Assembly (NCBI GenBank): GCA_007124475.1
Contig: SLFB01000125.1
Span: forward strand, 1-32,269
Direction of reading: 5' to 3'
DNA from: Vibrio sp.
Lineage (GTDB): Bacteria > Pseudomonadota > Gammaproteobacteria > Enterobacterales > Vibrionaceae
Length of the DNA stretch: 32,269 bases
Below the pieces are notes generated by a model, which was not told the origin of the DNA, ran no database searches, and saw nothing but the letters and a program-made list of their open reading frames with translations. Shown here piece after piece: positions 1 through 8,611 of the stretch. Within the stretch, counting starts at the first letter, position 1, and each line of letters starts with the position of its first letter. The position numbers and the translations under genes were made by a program.

Positions 1-100
1 AGTTATCGACACAGTAATAGCCTAAATCTTCGAGCACTCTCAATGCAACGCTTTTTCCTGCGCCAGATTGGCCGCTAACTACAATTAAACGCATACTCAT
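1..100 (-). CDS. rapZ: RapZ, RNase adapter / nucleotide-binding protein (5' part only)
   Basis: The 33 codons present start with [10 protein letters not shown] and carry a Walker A P-loop (GQSGAGKS), followed by [14 protein letters not shown]. This matches the N-terminus of RapZ, the adapter that hands the small RNA GlmZ to RNase E and so tunes GlmS and amino-sugar synthesis for the envelope. The gene runs off the left edge of the window, so the C-terminal RNA-binding domain cannot be judged. The start ATG overlaps the ptsN stop by one base (TAATG), which suggests translational coupling. The second ATG two codons later is an alternative start. Position after rpoN-hpf-ptsN is the usual gammaproteobacterial context. 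Confidence 0.93.
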
Positions 101-558
101 TAGGCCTGTGATGGTGGGCTGAGCATAATATCAAAGAGCTCTTGATCGCTGGTAGCGTGCCGAAGCTGCTTTAGTATCTGCTTATCGTTGAGACGCTCTG
201 CCATGCAGGAGAGGGTTTTTAAATGTTCTTTACATTGCTCTTCTGGTACTAATAGTGCAAACAGTAAATCAACGGGCCGGTTGTCGATAGCGTCAAATTC
301 AATCGGTTCAGCACATTGGATAAGTACAGCTACCGCTTTGTCACTATCGCTCATACGTGCATGGGGAATGGCAATGCCATTACCAATACCAGTACTGCCC
401 ATTTTTTCTCGATTGAGCATACACTCAAACAATTCGGTGGCATTTTGCCCTGTATGTTGAGCGGCAATATCACTAATGATTTCTAACGCTCGTTTTTTGC
501 TAGAACATTGGACTGCACTTCTTGTGCAGTCCAATGAGAGTACTTCGCTTAATTGCAT
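100..558 (-). CDS. ptsN: PtsN, nitrogen regulatory phosphotransferase protein IIA(Ntr)
   Basis: This 152-residue cytoplasmic protein has the fold and length of EIIA(Ntr), the terminal phosphate acceptor of the nitrogen PTS (PtsP-PtsO-PtsN), which affects potassium uptake and sigma-54-related physiology. The phosphorylated histidine is His66 in the motif GIAIPHAR. The conserved region [14 protein letters not shown] lies just before it, and the family block [19 protein letters not shown] follows. The gene starts one base after the hpf stop and overlaps the rapZ start by one base, so hpf, ptsN and rapZ look like one transcription unit, presumably continuing from rpoN. The identification is firm from motif and neighbours. 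Confidence 0.96.
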
Positions 559-559
559 G

Positions 560-847
560 TTAATGGCTACTTAGCTTTTCTTTATGCTTGTTGAGTTGAC
601 GAGCAAGTTTATCCACCAAACTATCGATAGCAGCGTACATATTTTCATCCTCTGCTGTCGCGTGGATTTCTGCTTGATTTACGTGGAGGGTAGCTTCAGC
701 GATCTGGCGAACTTTTTCAACCCGTAAAATGACTTGAGTGGTATTAATATGCTCGAAAAAGCGCTCAAGCTTTTGAAACTTCGAATGAACATAGTCTTGC
801 ATTGCATCGGTCAGATCAATGTGGTGGCCTTGAATATTGATTTGCAT
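560..847 (-). CDS. hpf: Hpf, short ribosome hibernation-promoting factor
   Basis: The short (95-residue) form of the hibernation factor binds the 30S decoding region and helps make 100S dimers in stationary phase. The body matches the E. coli protein closely: MQINIQGHHIDLTD at the start, ATLHVNQAEIHATAEDENMY in the middle and DKLARQLNKHKEKL at the end. There is no long C-terminal dimerisation domain, as expected for gammaproteobacteria. Start choice: two in-frame ATGs lie at 851-853 and 845-847. The AAGGA Shine-Dalgarno at 854-858 touches the first ATG with no spacer but sits six bases from the second, so the second is preferred, giving the same length as E. coli Hpf. The gene lies between rpoN and ptsN. 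Confidence 0.95.
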   Translation of the reverse strand: MQINIQGHHIDLTDAMQDYVHSKFQKLERFFEHINTTQVILRVEKVRQIAEATLHVNQAEIHATAEDENMYAAIDSLVDKLARQLNKHKEKLSSH

Positions 848-870
848 AGACATTCCTTCTCTAGTTGAGC

Positions 871-2340
871 CTATAATAGGCGTTTTCGCTGGCTAGATGG
901 CGCTATTGCCAATGATTCGCGGTATTTTGCAATGGTTCGCCTTGCTACCTGAATCCCTTGCTCAGCAAGTAAGGCAGCGATTTTGCTATCACTTAACGGT
1001 TTGGCTGGGTTTTCTGCCGCAACCAATTTTTTTATCAGTGCGCGAATCGCTGTTGATGAACACTCTCCACCGTTATCCGTACTAACATGGCTGGAGAAAA
1101 AGTACTTCAGTTCAAAAATACCTCGTGGAGTATGCATGTACTTCTGTGTGGTTACCCGTGAGATCGTTGATTCATGCATTTCCACTATTTGTGCGACATC
1201 ATTTAATACCATTGGTTTCATCGCTTCTTCGCCATACTCGAAGAAATCTCGTTGATGTTCAACTATGCATTTAGCAACTTTGAGCAGGGTCTCGTTTCGG
1301 CTCTCAAGGCTCTTAATTAACCACTTTGCCTCTTGCAAATTGGTGCGGATGTAGTTGCTATCGGCATTATTGCCGCGAGCTAGACTGGCGTATTGCTGAT
1401 TAATTTTTAATTTTGGTACGCTATCTGGATTGATACTGACTTGCCATTTACCGCGCTCTTTATATACAGAAACATCGGGAACCACATACTCGGCATGATC
1501 TTGAGATATGCGATTACCAGGACGAGGATCAAGCTGCTGGATTAATTGTAGTGCATGGCGTAGAGCATCCTCTTTCAGCTTACTTTCTTTGACAATTAAT
1601 TTGAAATCACGGTTACCCAGTAAATCAATGTAGTTGGTTAGTAACAACTTCGCTTCTTCTAGCCAAGGAGTGTTGCTAGGGAAAGTGGCTAATTGTAAGA
1701 GCAAACAATCTTGTAAGTTGATTGAAGCCACGCCAAGTGGATCAAATTGTTGAATGCGCTTGCGCACAGCCTCCACTTCATCTAACTCAATTTCTTGTTC
1801 GTTAAAGTTCTCTAAAATATCGCTTAACGGTACGGTGAGGTAGCCATATTCGTCAATGGCATCAATTAATGCGTGGGCGATGCTGCGGTCAATGTCGCTA
1901 AAAGGAGTCAGATCCAATTGCCATAATAGATAATCTTGTAAGCTTTCAGTGGTTTCACCTTGATAAATGGGTAAATCATCATCTAGAGCTAAACCAGTAC
2001 TGCCGGTATTGGCGCTATAAACGTCATCCCAAGTCGTGTCTATCTCTAATTCTGAACTTATTTCCGATTTTTCAATCAGCTGAGAGCTATCTTCAACAGG
2101 CGGGCTTTCTTCAGATCGTTCTTTGTCTTGAGAGGAATCTTTATTTTGCGCGCTGAGATTGTCAGGTTCTGAAAACGTGTCACCTGTTTCTTCAATATCC
2201 AAAAGTGGGTTGGAAATTAAAGCTTCTTGAATTTCTTGCTGTAGGTCTAAGGTAGAAAGTTGCAGCAAGCGAATGGCTTGCTGCAACTGAGGCGTCATAG
2301 CTAATTGTTGGCCGATCTTAAGCTGTAATGATGGTTTCAT
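871..2340 (-). CDS. rpoN: RNA polymerase sigma-54 factor
   Basis: This 489-residue protein is sigma-54, which directs RNA polymerase to -24/-12 promoters and needs AAA+ activators. Region I is Gln/Leu-rich (about 1-50, with LAMTPQLQQAIRLLQLS). Region II is strongly acidic (about 55-130, many D, E and S). A core-binding domain follows at about 135-330, then a helix-turn-helix stretch with STISRVTTQKYMHTPRG, and the RpoN box ARRTIAKYRE at about 466-475. Length is normal for the family. It is separated by about 200 bases from lptB upstream, so it may have its own promoter as well as readthrough. In Vibrio, sigma-54 controls flagella, nitrogen use and quorum-sensing small RNAs. Confidence 0.98.
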   Translation of the reverse strand: MKPSLQLKIGQQLAMTPQLQQAIRLLQLSTLDLQQEIQEALISNPLLDIEETGDTFSEPDNLSAQNKDSSQDKERSEESPPVEDSSQLIEKSEISSELEIDTTWDDVYSANTGSTGLALDDDLPIYQGETTESLQDYLLWQLDLTPFSDIDRSIAHALIDAIDEYGYLTVPLSDILENFNEQEIELDEVEAVRKRIQQFDPLGVASINLQDCLLLQLATFPSNTPWLEEAKLLLTNYIDLLGNRDFKLIVKESKLKEDALRHALQLIQQLDPRPGNRISQDHAEYVVPDVSVYKERGKWQVSINPDSVPKLKINQQYASLARGNNADSNYIRTNLQEAKWLIKSLESRNETLLKVAKCIVEHQRDFFEYGEEAMKPMVLNDVAQIVEMHESTISRVTTQKYMHTPRGIFELKYFFSSHVSTDNGGECSSTAIRALIKKLVAAENPAKPLSDSKIAALLAEQGIQVARRTIAKYRESLAIAPSSQRKRLL

Positions 2341-2546
2341 TCAGTATTAACTACCTTGTTCATAGAATGCGAGATACAGATCTCTGCTAGATTTATCCTC
2401 ATTGGCTTTGTTATCTAGCAGCAAAGTGAGCAATGTCTTAATCATATCATTGCAAAATATTTAGTGTGATACCAGCTAGGAGGGTGGATGATCCCGCCCT
2501 TAACGGATATCTCGTGATTGATAGATATTTGCATTTGCTATGTTAA

Positions 2547-3275
2547 TCATAGACGGAATTGTTCACCAAGATAAACCTGTTTTACCTGTTCATTATTGAG
2601 CACTTCGTGTGGTGACCCTTCAGCAATTAAATGCCCTTGACTGACAATATAGGCTTTTTCACACACATCGAGTGTTTCTCGCACGTTATGGTCAGTAATC
2701 AGTACGCCGAGCCCACGATCTCTCAAGTGTTCAATAATACGCTTAATATCAATGACAGAAATTGGATCGACGCCAGCAAAAGGTTCGTCCAATAAAATAA
2801 ATTTAGGGTTGGCCGCTAAAGCACGAGCGATTTCAACTCGACGCCGTTCTCCCCCTGACAGTGCCATGCCGGCACTATGGCGAATATGCTGGATATTAAA
2901 CTCTTCGAGCAGGTCTTCTAGCTTGTCTTGGCGTTCTTCATTGCTTAGCTCATCACGAGTCTGTAAAACCGCCATGATATTGTCTTCAACTGATAGCTTA
3001 CGAAAAATGGAAGCCTCTTGGGGTAAATAGCCAATACCCATTCGCGAGCGTCGGTGCATTGGTAAGATACTGATATCTTTACCATCGATAGTTATCGAGC
3101 CTTCATCACGAGCGACTAAGCCGACTATCATGTAAAAAGACGTTGTTTTACCGGCACCGTTCGGCCCCAATAAACCGACAATTTGCCCCGATTCGACTTG
3201 TAGGCTCACATCTGAAACGACTTTACGTTTTTTATAACTTTTGGCTAAATGTTCAGCCTTTAATATAGATGTCAT
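2547..3275 (-). CDS. lptB: LptB, ATPase of the lipopolysaccharide exporter
   Basis: This 242-residue ABC ATPase powers LptB2FG, which extracts lipopolysaccharide from the inner membrane. Visible motifs are Walker A GPNGAGKT (37-44), Q-loop Gln85 in YLPQEAS, signature LSGGERRR (139-146), Walker B and D-loop LLDEPFAGVD (161-170, catalytic Glu164) and switch His196. The signature and length are typical of LptB, not of a generic amino-acid transporter ATPase. The start ATG overlaps the lptA stop (ATGA), so the two are coupled. Its membrane partners LptF and LptG are encoded in the same window at 27861-30037, about 25 kb away, as is usual for gammaproteobacteria. Confidence 0.98.
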   Translation of the reverse strand: MTSILKAEHLAKSYKKRKVVSDVSLQVESGQIVGLLGPNGAGKTTSFYMIVGLVARDEGSITIDGKDISILPMHRRSRMGIGYLPQEASIFRKLSVEDNIMAVLQTRDELSNEERQDKLEDLLEEFNIQHIRHSAGMALSGGERRRVEIARALAANPKFILLDEPFAGVDPISVIDIKRIIEHLRDRGLGVLITDHNVRETLDVCEKAYIVSQGHLIAEGSPHEVLNNEQVKQVYLGEQFRL

Positions 3276-3772
3276 GGATTCTTCTGTACTGCTTGAGGTT
3301 GAATAATGGTCGAAACACGTTCAGAACCTTGCCCATCAGCGACCAGTTGTTGTGATGATATTTGATAGCGAATTTGCTGGCCGCGAATTTCACTATCATC
3401 TTGGGCAAGCATGGCTTGTCCAATCATCAGTAGTTCGTCTTTGGCCATTTTGTAATACAGCTGTTCAGCTTGACCATGCAAAGTCTTGCCGTCTTCTGTT
3501 AACTGAGAAAAGGTCGCCGGATTACCGAAACTTTCAATTTGTTCGATGTTGCCAGTTTGCGGATCACGGGTCACAATAAGTCGCTCAGCATGAATATTAA
3601 TGCTGCCTTGAACCAGTTTTACATTTGAGAGATACGTTACTCGATTGTTTTTCATGTCCAGCTGCATACTGTCTGAATCAATATGAATTGGCTGTTGACT
3701 ATCTACCGATAGGGCAAGCGCTGGGGCTGAAGTTAATAAACAAGCTAAAAGACTAAGGTGTGAAAGTTTCAT
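3272..3772 (-). CDS. lptA: LptA, periplasmic lipopolysaccharide bridge protein
   Basis: LptA is the soluble beta-jellyroll that polymerises between LptC and LptD to carry lipopolysaccharide across the periplasm. The 166-residue product begins MKLSHLSLLACLLTSAPALA, a clear Sec signal peptide with probable cleavage near residue 20. It is followed by the OstA-like core with IHIDSDSMQLDMKNNRVTYL, DPQTGNIEQIESFGNPATF and HGQAEQLYY. Start choice: a GTG five codons upstream is possible, but the ATG at 3770-3772 has an AAGG ribosome-binding site at ideal distance and puts the signal peptide at the very N-terminus. The gene overlaps lptC upstream by 20 bases and lptB downstream by 3, so all three are probably translated together. 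Confidence 0.95.
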   Translation of the reverse strand: MKLSHLSLLACLLTSAPALALSVDSQQPIHIDSDSMQLDMKNNRVTYLSNVKLVQGSINIHAERLIVTRDPQTGNIEQIESFGNPATFSQLTEDGKTLHGQAEQLYYKMAKDELLMIGQAMLAQDDSEIRGQQIRYQISSQQLVADGQGSERVSTIIQPQAVQKNP

Positions 3773-4316
3773 ATCTGCCTTGTACACGATTGTAAAGAAT
3801 AGCTGAGTGATCGGATAAATTACCTTTCATCGCCTGTCCACGAGTTTCAAACTGTGGGCCAATTAAAGTGATTTGGCTATCGGCCCAAAAATCACGGTTA
3901 TCCAGTTGAATGCTCATTTTATTGGTAGTGAGCTTCTCAAAACTTGAATCTGTGAGTAAGTTATAAGCCACGACATCATCATACAGGATCAAGATCTGCT
4001 GTTTGGTTAAAATGCCGCGTTTGGCACTTAATTGCCATTCTTGAGTGCTACCATTGCGATAAACTTTAAGCACCGGATAGTCAAAAGTGGTATGCCCACT
4101 TTCAGCATAGAAGTCCAATTGTTGTGAGGTAATCACGTAATTGCGTACGCCTTGTTGATTATAGGTCACATTCTCAAGGCGTTTACCACTAAACATAGGT
4201 AATTCTACATTAGGCGCAACTTGAATCACGCTTGGTTGCTCTTTATCAAATAGATAATAGCCTGACCCAGCAGCAAGCAAAAATAAACACAGATAAAAAA
4301 AACGAGCTAACGTCAT
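3753..4316 (-). CDS. lptC: LptC, inner-membrane anchor of the lipopolysaccharide bridge
   Basis: This 187-residue bitopic protein has one N-terminal membrane helix (about 5-23, ARFFYLCLFLLAAGSGYYLF) and a periplasmic beta-jellyroll (about 50-185). LptC binds LptB2FG and passes lipopolysaccharide to LptA. The blocks QLDFYAESGHTTFDYPVL, WQLSAKRGILT and DNRDFWADSQITLIGPQFET fit the family. The start ATG overlaps the kdsC stop by four bases (ATGA), and the 3' end overlaps the lptA coding region. Identity rests on the position between kdsC and lptA and on overall architecture as well as on sequence, because LptC diverges faster than its neighbours. Confidence 0.95.
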   Translation of the reverse strand: MTLARFFYLCLFLLAAGSGYYLFDKEQPSVIQVAPNVELPMFSGKRLENVTYNQQGVRNYVITSQQLDFYAESGHTTFDYPVLKVYRNGSTQEWQLSAKRGILTKQQILILYDDVVAYNLLTDSSFEKLTTNKMSIQLDNRDFWADSQITLIGPQFETRGQAMKGNLSDHSAILYNRVQGRYETFTP

Positions 4317-4870
4317 ATACTCAAGCCTTGATGGGTTTCTAACTCACCTCGGGCTTGCAGAATTAAATCACAAACTTCGCGCACTGCTCCATGCCCGCCC
4401 TTAATATGGGTGATGTAGTTGGCCCGTTGTCTCAATAAAGGATGGCCGTCTGCAACACACACTTTAAGTGCAACTTGTGCCATCACGGGCCAGTCGATTA
4501 AATCATCGCCGATATAAGCAATGTGATCCGGTGCGATAGCTAGTTTTTGACAAATATCTCGATAAGCTATGAGCTTATCTTCTTGTCCTTGATAGATCAG
4601 TGATATGCCAAGCGCTCGCATGCGGTTTTCAACGATTTGTGATTGGCGACCTGTGATCACAGCAACATGGATCCCTGCTTTCATTAGTGCCTTGATACCA
4701 TAACCATCGCGAGTATGAAACGTTTTAAGCTCTTCTCCTTGATTGCCCATATAAACTAGGCCATCGGAAAAAACGCCATCTACATCACATATAACGAGCT
4801 TAATATGTTTAGCAGTGTTGATTAAGCTGGCATCAACGGTGCCGTATAAAGTGGTGATGGGGGCAGACAT
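4313..4870 (-). CDS. kdsC: KdsC, 3-deoxy-D-manno-octulosonate 8-phosphate phosphatase
   Basis: This 185-residue HAD-family phosphatase removes phosphate from Kdo-8-phosphate, giving free Kdo for lipid A-core assembly. HAD motif I is ICDVDGVFSDG with the nucleophile Asp29 and acid/base Asp31. Motif II is VITGRQS (72-78), and motif IV is YIGDDLIDWPVM with Asp122 and Asp123. It has no cap domain, as expected for the tetrameric C0-type subclass. The start overlaps the kdsD stop by one base (TAATG), so translation with kdsD is probably coupled. The two act on the same pathway: KdsD makes arabinose-5-phosphate, KdsA (not in this window) condenses it, and KdsC dephosphorylates the product. Confidence 0.97.
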   Translation of the reverse strand: MSAPITTLYGTVDASLINTAKHIKLVICDVDGVFSDGLVYMGNQGEELKTFHTRDGYGIKALMKAGIHVAVITGRQSQIVENRMRALGISLIYQGQEDKLIAYRDICQKLAIAPDHIAYIGDDLIDWPVMAQVALKVCVADGHPLLRQRANYITHIKGGHGAVREVCDLILQARGELETHQGLSI

Positions 4871-5844
4871 TACATAACTCCGGCTTTGAGTAGATCGTGC
4901 ATATTCAGTGCGCCTACCAGCTTATCATTGTCAACCAGCATCAGGCCATTGATACGCTTCTCTTGCATTAAGTTTAGACCTTCAACGGCGAGTAGGTGAG
5001 GTGAAGCGACGGTTGGATTTTGGGTCATGACTTGCTCAATCGTTGCCTGATGAATATCGATGCGTTTATCGAGTATCCGGCGCAGATCACCATCGGTAAA
5101 AATACCAATCAACTCATCATCTTGATTAACCACCGCCGTCATACCTAAGCCTTTTTGGCTGATTTCCAGTAAAGCATCGCGAATCAAGGCATTGGGTAAT
5201 ACTTTTGGTAAGGCACTTCCTTGATGCATGATATCCGATAGTTTTAGTAGCAATTTTCGTCCCAGTGCTCCTCCGGGATGAGATAATGCAAAATCTTCAG
5301 CCGTAAAACCACGAGCTTGTAATAGAGCCACGGCTAAGGCATCGCCCATCACTAAGGTGGCGGTGGTACTCGACGTTGGTGCTAAGCCGAGTGGACATGC
5401 CTCTTGTGGAACGGTGATTTGTAGGTGAATATCTGCCAAAGTGGCCATGGTTGAATTTGGGTTGCCTGTCATACTGATAATTCGGTTGTTGAGACGCTTT
5501 AAAACTGGAAATAGCGCCAGAATTTCCGATGACTCACCCGAATTTGAGATGGCAAGAACGATGTCTCCGCGTTCTATCATGCCCAAATCGCCATGAGATG
5601 CTTCTCCTGGGTGGACGAAAAACGCAGAGGTACCAGTGCTGGCTAAAGTCGCCGCTATCTTTCGGCCAATATGACCAGATTTGCCAATTCCCATTACCGC
5701 GACTTTTCCTTGTTGATTGGCAATGATCATCTGACAAGCATGAACGAAATCCGCATTAATATACTGTGCCAGTTGCTGTAATCCGGCAATTTCGGTAGCT
5801 AATACTTGCTGAGCTACGCGGCGGTAATCAAAGTTATCGGACAT
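4870..5844 (-). CDS. kdsD: KdsD, D-arabinose-5-phosphate isomerase
   Basis: This 324-residue enzyme converts ribulose-5-phosphate to arabinose-5-phosphate, the first step to Kdo. It has an N-terminal SIS domain (about 35-185) with GIGKSGHIGRKIAATLASTG and SNSGESSE, and two C-terminal CBS domains (about 205-260 and 270-324). Residues equivalent to the known catalytic set are visible: Lys55, Glu104, Glu148 and His189 (in LSHPGGALGRKLL). Length is normal (E. coli 328). The gene sits 14 bases downstream of yrbG and overlaps kdsC, forming the familiar yrbG-kdsD-kdsC-lptCAB operon. A paralogue such as GutQ has the same domains, but the context decides for KdsD. Confidence 0.97.
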   Translation of the reverse strand: MSDNFDYRRVAQQVLATEIAGLQQLAQYINADFVHACQMIIANQQGKVAVMGIGKSGHIGRKIAATLASTGTSAFFVHPGEASHGDLGMIERGDIVLAISNSGESSEILALFPVLKRLNNRIISMTGNPNSTMATLADIHLQITVPQEACPLGLAPTSSTTATLVMGDALAVALLQARGFTAEDFALSHPGGALGRKLLLKLSDIMHQGSALPKVLPNALIRDALLEISQKGLGMTAVVNQDDELIGIFTDGDLRRILDKRIDIHQATIEQVMTQNPTVASPHLLAVEGLNLMQEKRINGLMLVDNDKLVGALNMHDLLKAGVM

Positions 5845-5858
5845 TTGCTTTTCCTAAA

Positions 5859-6824
5859 TTAAGCGGCCATGTTAATCAATAAGTACCCTTGATAAATCAA
5901 GAAGATAATAAATAGGGCTCCACCTTCGAGGCGATTAATACTGCGTGATTTACCGAGTGCCATCACGACTAATAATAGTGATAGGCCAAGCATGACCCAA
6001 AAATCACGGCCCATTACGCTGTCGCTGAGGATCGCGGGATTGAGTAAGCCAGGTATACCCATTACGGCTAAAATATTAAAGACATTGGAGCCGATGATAT
6101 TACCGACAGCCATATCATCTTCACCTTTTAAAACCCCAGCCAATGATGCCGCTAGTTCTGGTAAGCTGGTACCGACAGCAATGATGGTTAAACCTATCAC
6201 TAAGTCGCTCATGCCAAAGTATTTGGCAATAATAATCGAATTATTCACCAGTATATTAGCGGAAATAGGCAGTAAGATTAAACCAATTGCCACCCAAAAA
6301 AGAGCGTGTTTATTATTAACCCCATCGGGGATCTCCGACTCTCTTTCTGCTAGTAAGGTATCGCCATGTTGTTGTTCTTTACGGCTGATCTGCAACATGG
6401 TGAGAATAAATGCTACAAATAGAGACACTAATAGGATGCCTTCATAAAAACCGAGATGGCTGTTCCAAAGTAATAAGCCCGCGAGTAGAGTGACCCCTAT
6501 CATGAGTGGTAGTTCACGCCTTAATACCACTGAGCTGATTGATAAGGGTTTTATTAATGCTGTGATACCGAGGATCAGCGCAATATTGGCAATATTCGAG
6601 CCGAGAACGTTACCAACCGCGGTATCCGTTTTGCCTTCTAGTGCTGCGGTGGCGGAGACCATCATTTCTGGCGCAGATGATCCCATCGCTAAAATGGTCA
6701 TCCCGATAACTAAAGGGGAGATACCAATATTACGAGCAATAGCGGCCGCTCCGAAGACCAACCTATCAGCGCTCCATACCAAGAGGATAAGACCGACGAT
6801 CAGTAAAGCAGTGGCTTCGAACAT
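5859..6824 (-). CDS. yrbG: YrbG-type calcium/sodium:proton antiporter family protein
   Basis: This 321-residue polytopic inner-membrane protein belongs to the CaCA cation antiporter superfamily. It has about ten hydrophobic helices and the two inverted alpha-repeats that define the family. The first carries GMTILAMGSSAPEMMVSATA (41-60) and the second GLTIIAVGTSLPELAASLAG, each with its ion-binding acidic residue, followed by AVGNVLGSNIANI and AVGNIIGSNVFNI. The transported ion is not established for this group, so calcium or sodium exchange is a family inference. It is the first gene of the minus-strand cluster, with an AGGA ribosome-binding site, and is divergent from mlaF across 200 bases that must hold both promoters. 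Confidence 0.93.
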   Translation of the reverse strand: MFEATALLIVGLILLVWSADRLVFGAAAIARNIGISPLVIGMTILAMGSSAPEMMVSATAALEGKTDTAVGNVLGSNIANIALILGITALIKPLSISSVVLRRELPLMIGVTLLAGLLLWNSHLGFYEGILLVSLFVAFILTMLQISRKEQQHGDTLLAERESEIPDGVNNKHALFWVAIGLILLPISANILVNNSIIIAKYFGMSDLVIGLTIIAVGTSLPELAASLAGVLKGEDDMAVGNIIGSNVFNILAVMGIPGLLNPAILSDSVMGRDFWVMLGLSLLLVVMALGKSRSINRLEGGALFIIFLIYQGYLLINMAA

Positions 6825-7024
6825 AGCGATTCCTAATAAAAAAGAATGAATAACCGCTAATTTTGACGTGTTGAGGGGTAAAAGGGAAGCTGAAGATACT
6901 ATTTATTACGCTATTTTTTGCGTGGATTCGTTGCAGATTTATTGAGCTATGCTTTTCATTTGGCTGCAATCTGCTTATGATTGCTCATTATTTAGATGGA
7001 TAGACACAACGGTGAATCGAGAAT

Positions 7025-7828
7025 ATGTCCGAAACTGATTTAGTGACCATCAAGGATTTAACTTTTTCGCGTGCGAATCGACTTATTTTCGACCAAGTCA
7101 GTTTACAAGTCCCGAAAGGTAAAATCACAGCGATTATGGGACCGTCTGGGATAGGAAAAACGACTTTACTGCGTTTAATCGGTGGTCAGTTGTTACCAGA
7201 ACGCGGAGAGATCTGGTTTGATGGGCAAAATATTCCGAGCTTATCTCGTCCGCAGCTTTATCAAGCTCGAAAAAAAATGAGTATGCTTTTTCAGTCGGGC
7301 GCATTATTCACCGACCTTAATGTGTTTGATAATGTCGCCTTCCCGTTACGTGAGCACACACAACTTAATGAAACTTTAATTAGAACGTTAGTATTATTGA
7401 AGTTAGAAGCCGTTGGGTTACGTGGTGCAGCACAGTTAATGCCTAGTGAGTTATCAGGAGGGATGGCTCGGCGCGCGGCACTAGCGCGAGCGATTGCGCT
7501 TGACCCTGAATTAATCATGTATGATGAGCCTTTCGTAGGACAAGACCCTATCACGATGGGCGTTTTGGTTGAGTTGATTCGTAATTTAAATCAAGCCTTG
7601 GGCTTAACCTCTGTTGTTGTCTCACATGATGTACCAGAAGTGATGAGTATTGCTGATTGGGTTTACTTATTAGCCAATGGTAAAGTCATTGCTTACGGCA
7701 CCCCTGAATCGTTAACCAATAACCCGGATCCTCAAGTACAACAATTTTTGCAAGGGGAAGCAGATGGACCAGTACCATTTCGCTTTCCTGCCCAACCTTT
7801 AGAGAAGGATTTGTTTGATGGCATATAA
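7025..7828 (+). CDS. mlaF: MlaF, ATPase of the phospholipid transporter MlaFEDB
   Basis: This 267-residue ABC ATPase drives the inner-membrane Mla complex, which moves phospholipids between the inner membrane and periplasmic MlaC to keep the outer membrane asymmetric. Motifs seen: Walker A GPSGIGKT (39-46), Q-loop LFQSGALF (typical of MCE-linked ATPases), signature LSGGMARR (143-150), Walker B MYDEPFVGQD (165-174) and switch His201. The GGMARR signature and the FVGQDP motif set it apart from other ABC proteins. It is the first gene of mlaFEDCB-ibaG-murA, and its 3' end overlaps mlaE by 11 bases. The ribosome-binding site is weak (GAG a few bases before ATG). Confidence 0.97.
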   Translation: MSETDLVTIKDLTFSRANRLIFDQVSLQVPKGKITAIMGPSGIGKTTLLRLIGGQLLPERGEIWFDGQNIPSLSRPQLYQARKKMSMLFQSGALFTDLNVFDNVAFPLREHTQLNETLIRTLVLLKLEAVGLRGAAQLMPSELSGGMARRAALARAIALDPELIMYDEPFVGQDPITMGVLVELIRNLNQALGLTSVVVSHDVPEVMSIADWVYLLANGKVIAYGTPESLTNNPDPQVQQFLQGEADGPVPFRFPAQPLEKDLFDGI

Positions 7829-8609
7829 TTGGCAAGAAACTATTAGCCGTTTTGGCCGTCGTTGCCTCGGGGTTAGCGAATCCTTTGGACGAGCAAGCTT
7901 AATGCTATTCGGCGCGCTAGTGGGCAGGCCTAGACCCATCCAACACTTACCACTGTTAATCAAGCAGCTTTACAGTGTCGGTGTGCAATCATTGGCGATT
8001 ATCGTTGTCTCAGGGTTGTTTATCGGCATGGTACTTAGTCTACAAGGGTATGTCATTCTCGTGGATTTTGGTGCAGAAACCAGCCTCGGTCAAATGGTGG
8101 CGCTTTCTTTGTTACGTGAGCTTGGCCCTGTGGTCACCGCATTGCTTTTTGCCGGACGAGCCGGTTCCGCGTTGACCGCCGAAATTGGTTTAATGAAAGC
8201 CACAGAGCAAATTTCCAGTTTAGAGATGATGGCGGTTGATCCATTAAAACGGATTGTTGCCCCACGCTTGTGGGCTGGACTGATTTCCATGCCACTACTA
8301 GCCATGATTTTTATGGCGGTGGGTATTTGGGGGGGCCATTTAGTTGGTGTTGATTGGAAAGGGATTGATCACGGCAGCTTTTGGTCTGTCATGCAATCTT
8401 CGGTTCAATTAGGCAGAGATATTGGTAACAGCATGATCAAGTGTGTGGTGTTTGCTATCACGGTAACTTGGATTGCGCTATTTAACGGCTATGACGCAAT
8501 TCCTACTTCTGAAGGAATTAGTCGTGCAACAACACGTACCGTGGTGCACTCGTCTTTGGCAGTGTTAGCCTTGGATTTTGTTTTGACCGCATTGATGTTT
8601 GGGAATTAA
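7818..8609 (+). CDS. mlaE: MlaE, permease of the phospholipid transporter
   Basis: This 263-residue integral membrane subunit dimerises and binds MlaF below and the MlaD hexamer above. Long conserved blocks match the family: LIIVVSGLFIGMVL-like helix at about 60-75, SLLRELGPVVTALLFAGRAG, SALTAEIGLMKATEQISSLE and LFNGYDAIPTSEGISRATTR near the C-terminus. Start choice: a TTG lies one codon upstream, but the ATG at 7818 has AAGGA about eight bases before it, within the end of mlaF. This gives overlapping genes and probable coupling. Length agrees with E. coli (260). Confidence 0.96.
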   Translation: MAYNWQETISRFGRRCLGVSESFGRASLMLFGALVGRPRPIQHLPLLIKQLYSVGVQSLAIIVVSGLFIGMVLSLQGYVILVDFGAETSLGQMVALSLLRELGPVVTALLFAGRAGSALTAEIGLMKATEQISSLEMMAVDPLKRIVAPRLWAGLISMPLLAMIFMAVGIWGGHLVGVDWKGIDHGSFWSVMQSSVQLGRDIGNSMIKCVVFAITVTWIALFNGYDAIPTSEGISRATTRTVVHSSLAVLALDFVLTALMFGN

Positions 8610-8611
8610 AC

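Noticed and set aside
2481..2500. Hairpin AGGGTGG / CCGCCCT between lptB and rpoN as a terminator
   Set aside because: Short, has a C-A mismatch on the relevant minus strand and no T-run.
5992..6849. Two long plus-strand open frames (151 and 119 codons) opposite yrbG
   Set aside because: They are antisense to a clear membrane-protein gene, their composition mirrors its hydrophobic codons, and neither has a ribosome-binding site or family likeness.
6929..6976. GCAGATT / AATCTGC inverted repeat upstream of mlaF
   Set aside because: Only 7 bp with a wide gap in AT-rich DNA; no operator recognised, likely chance.
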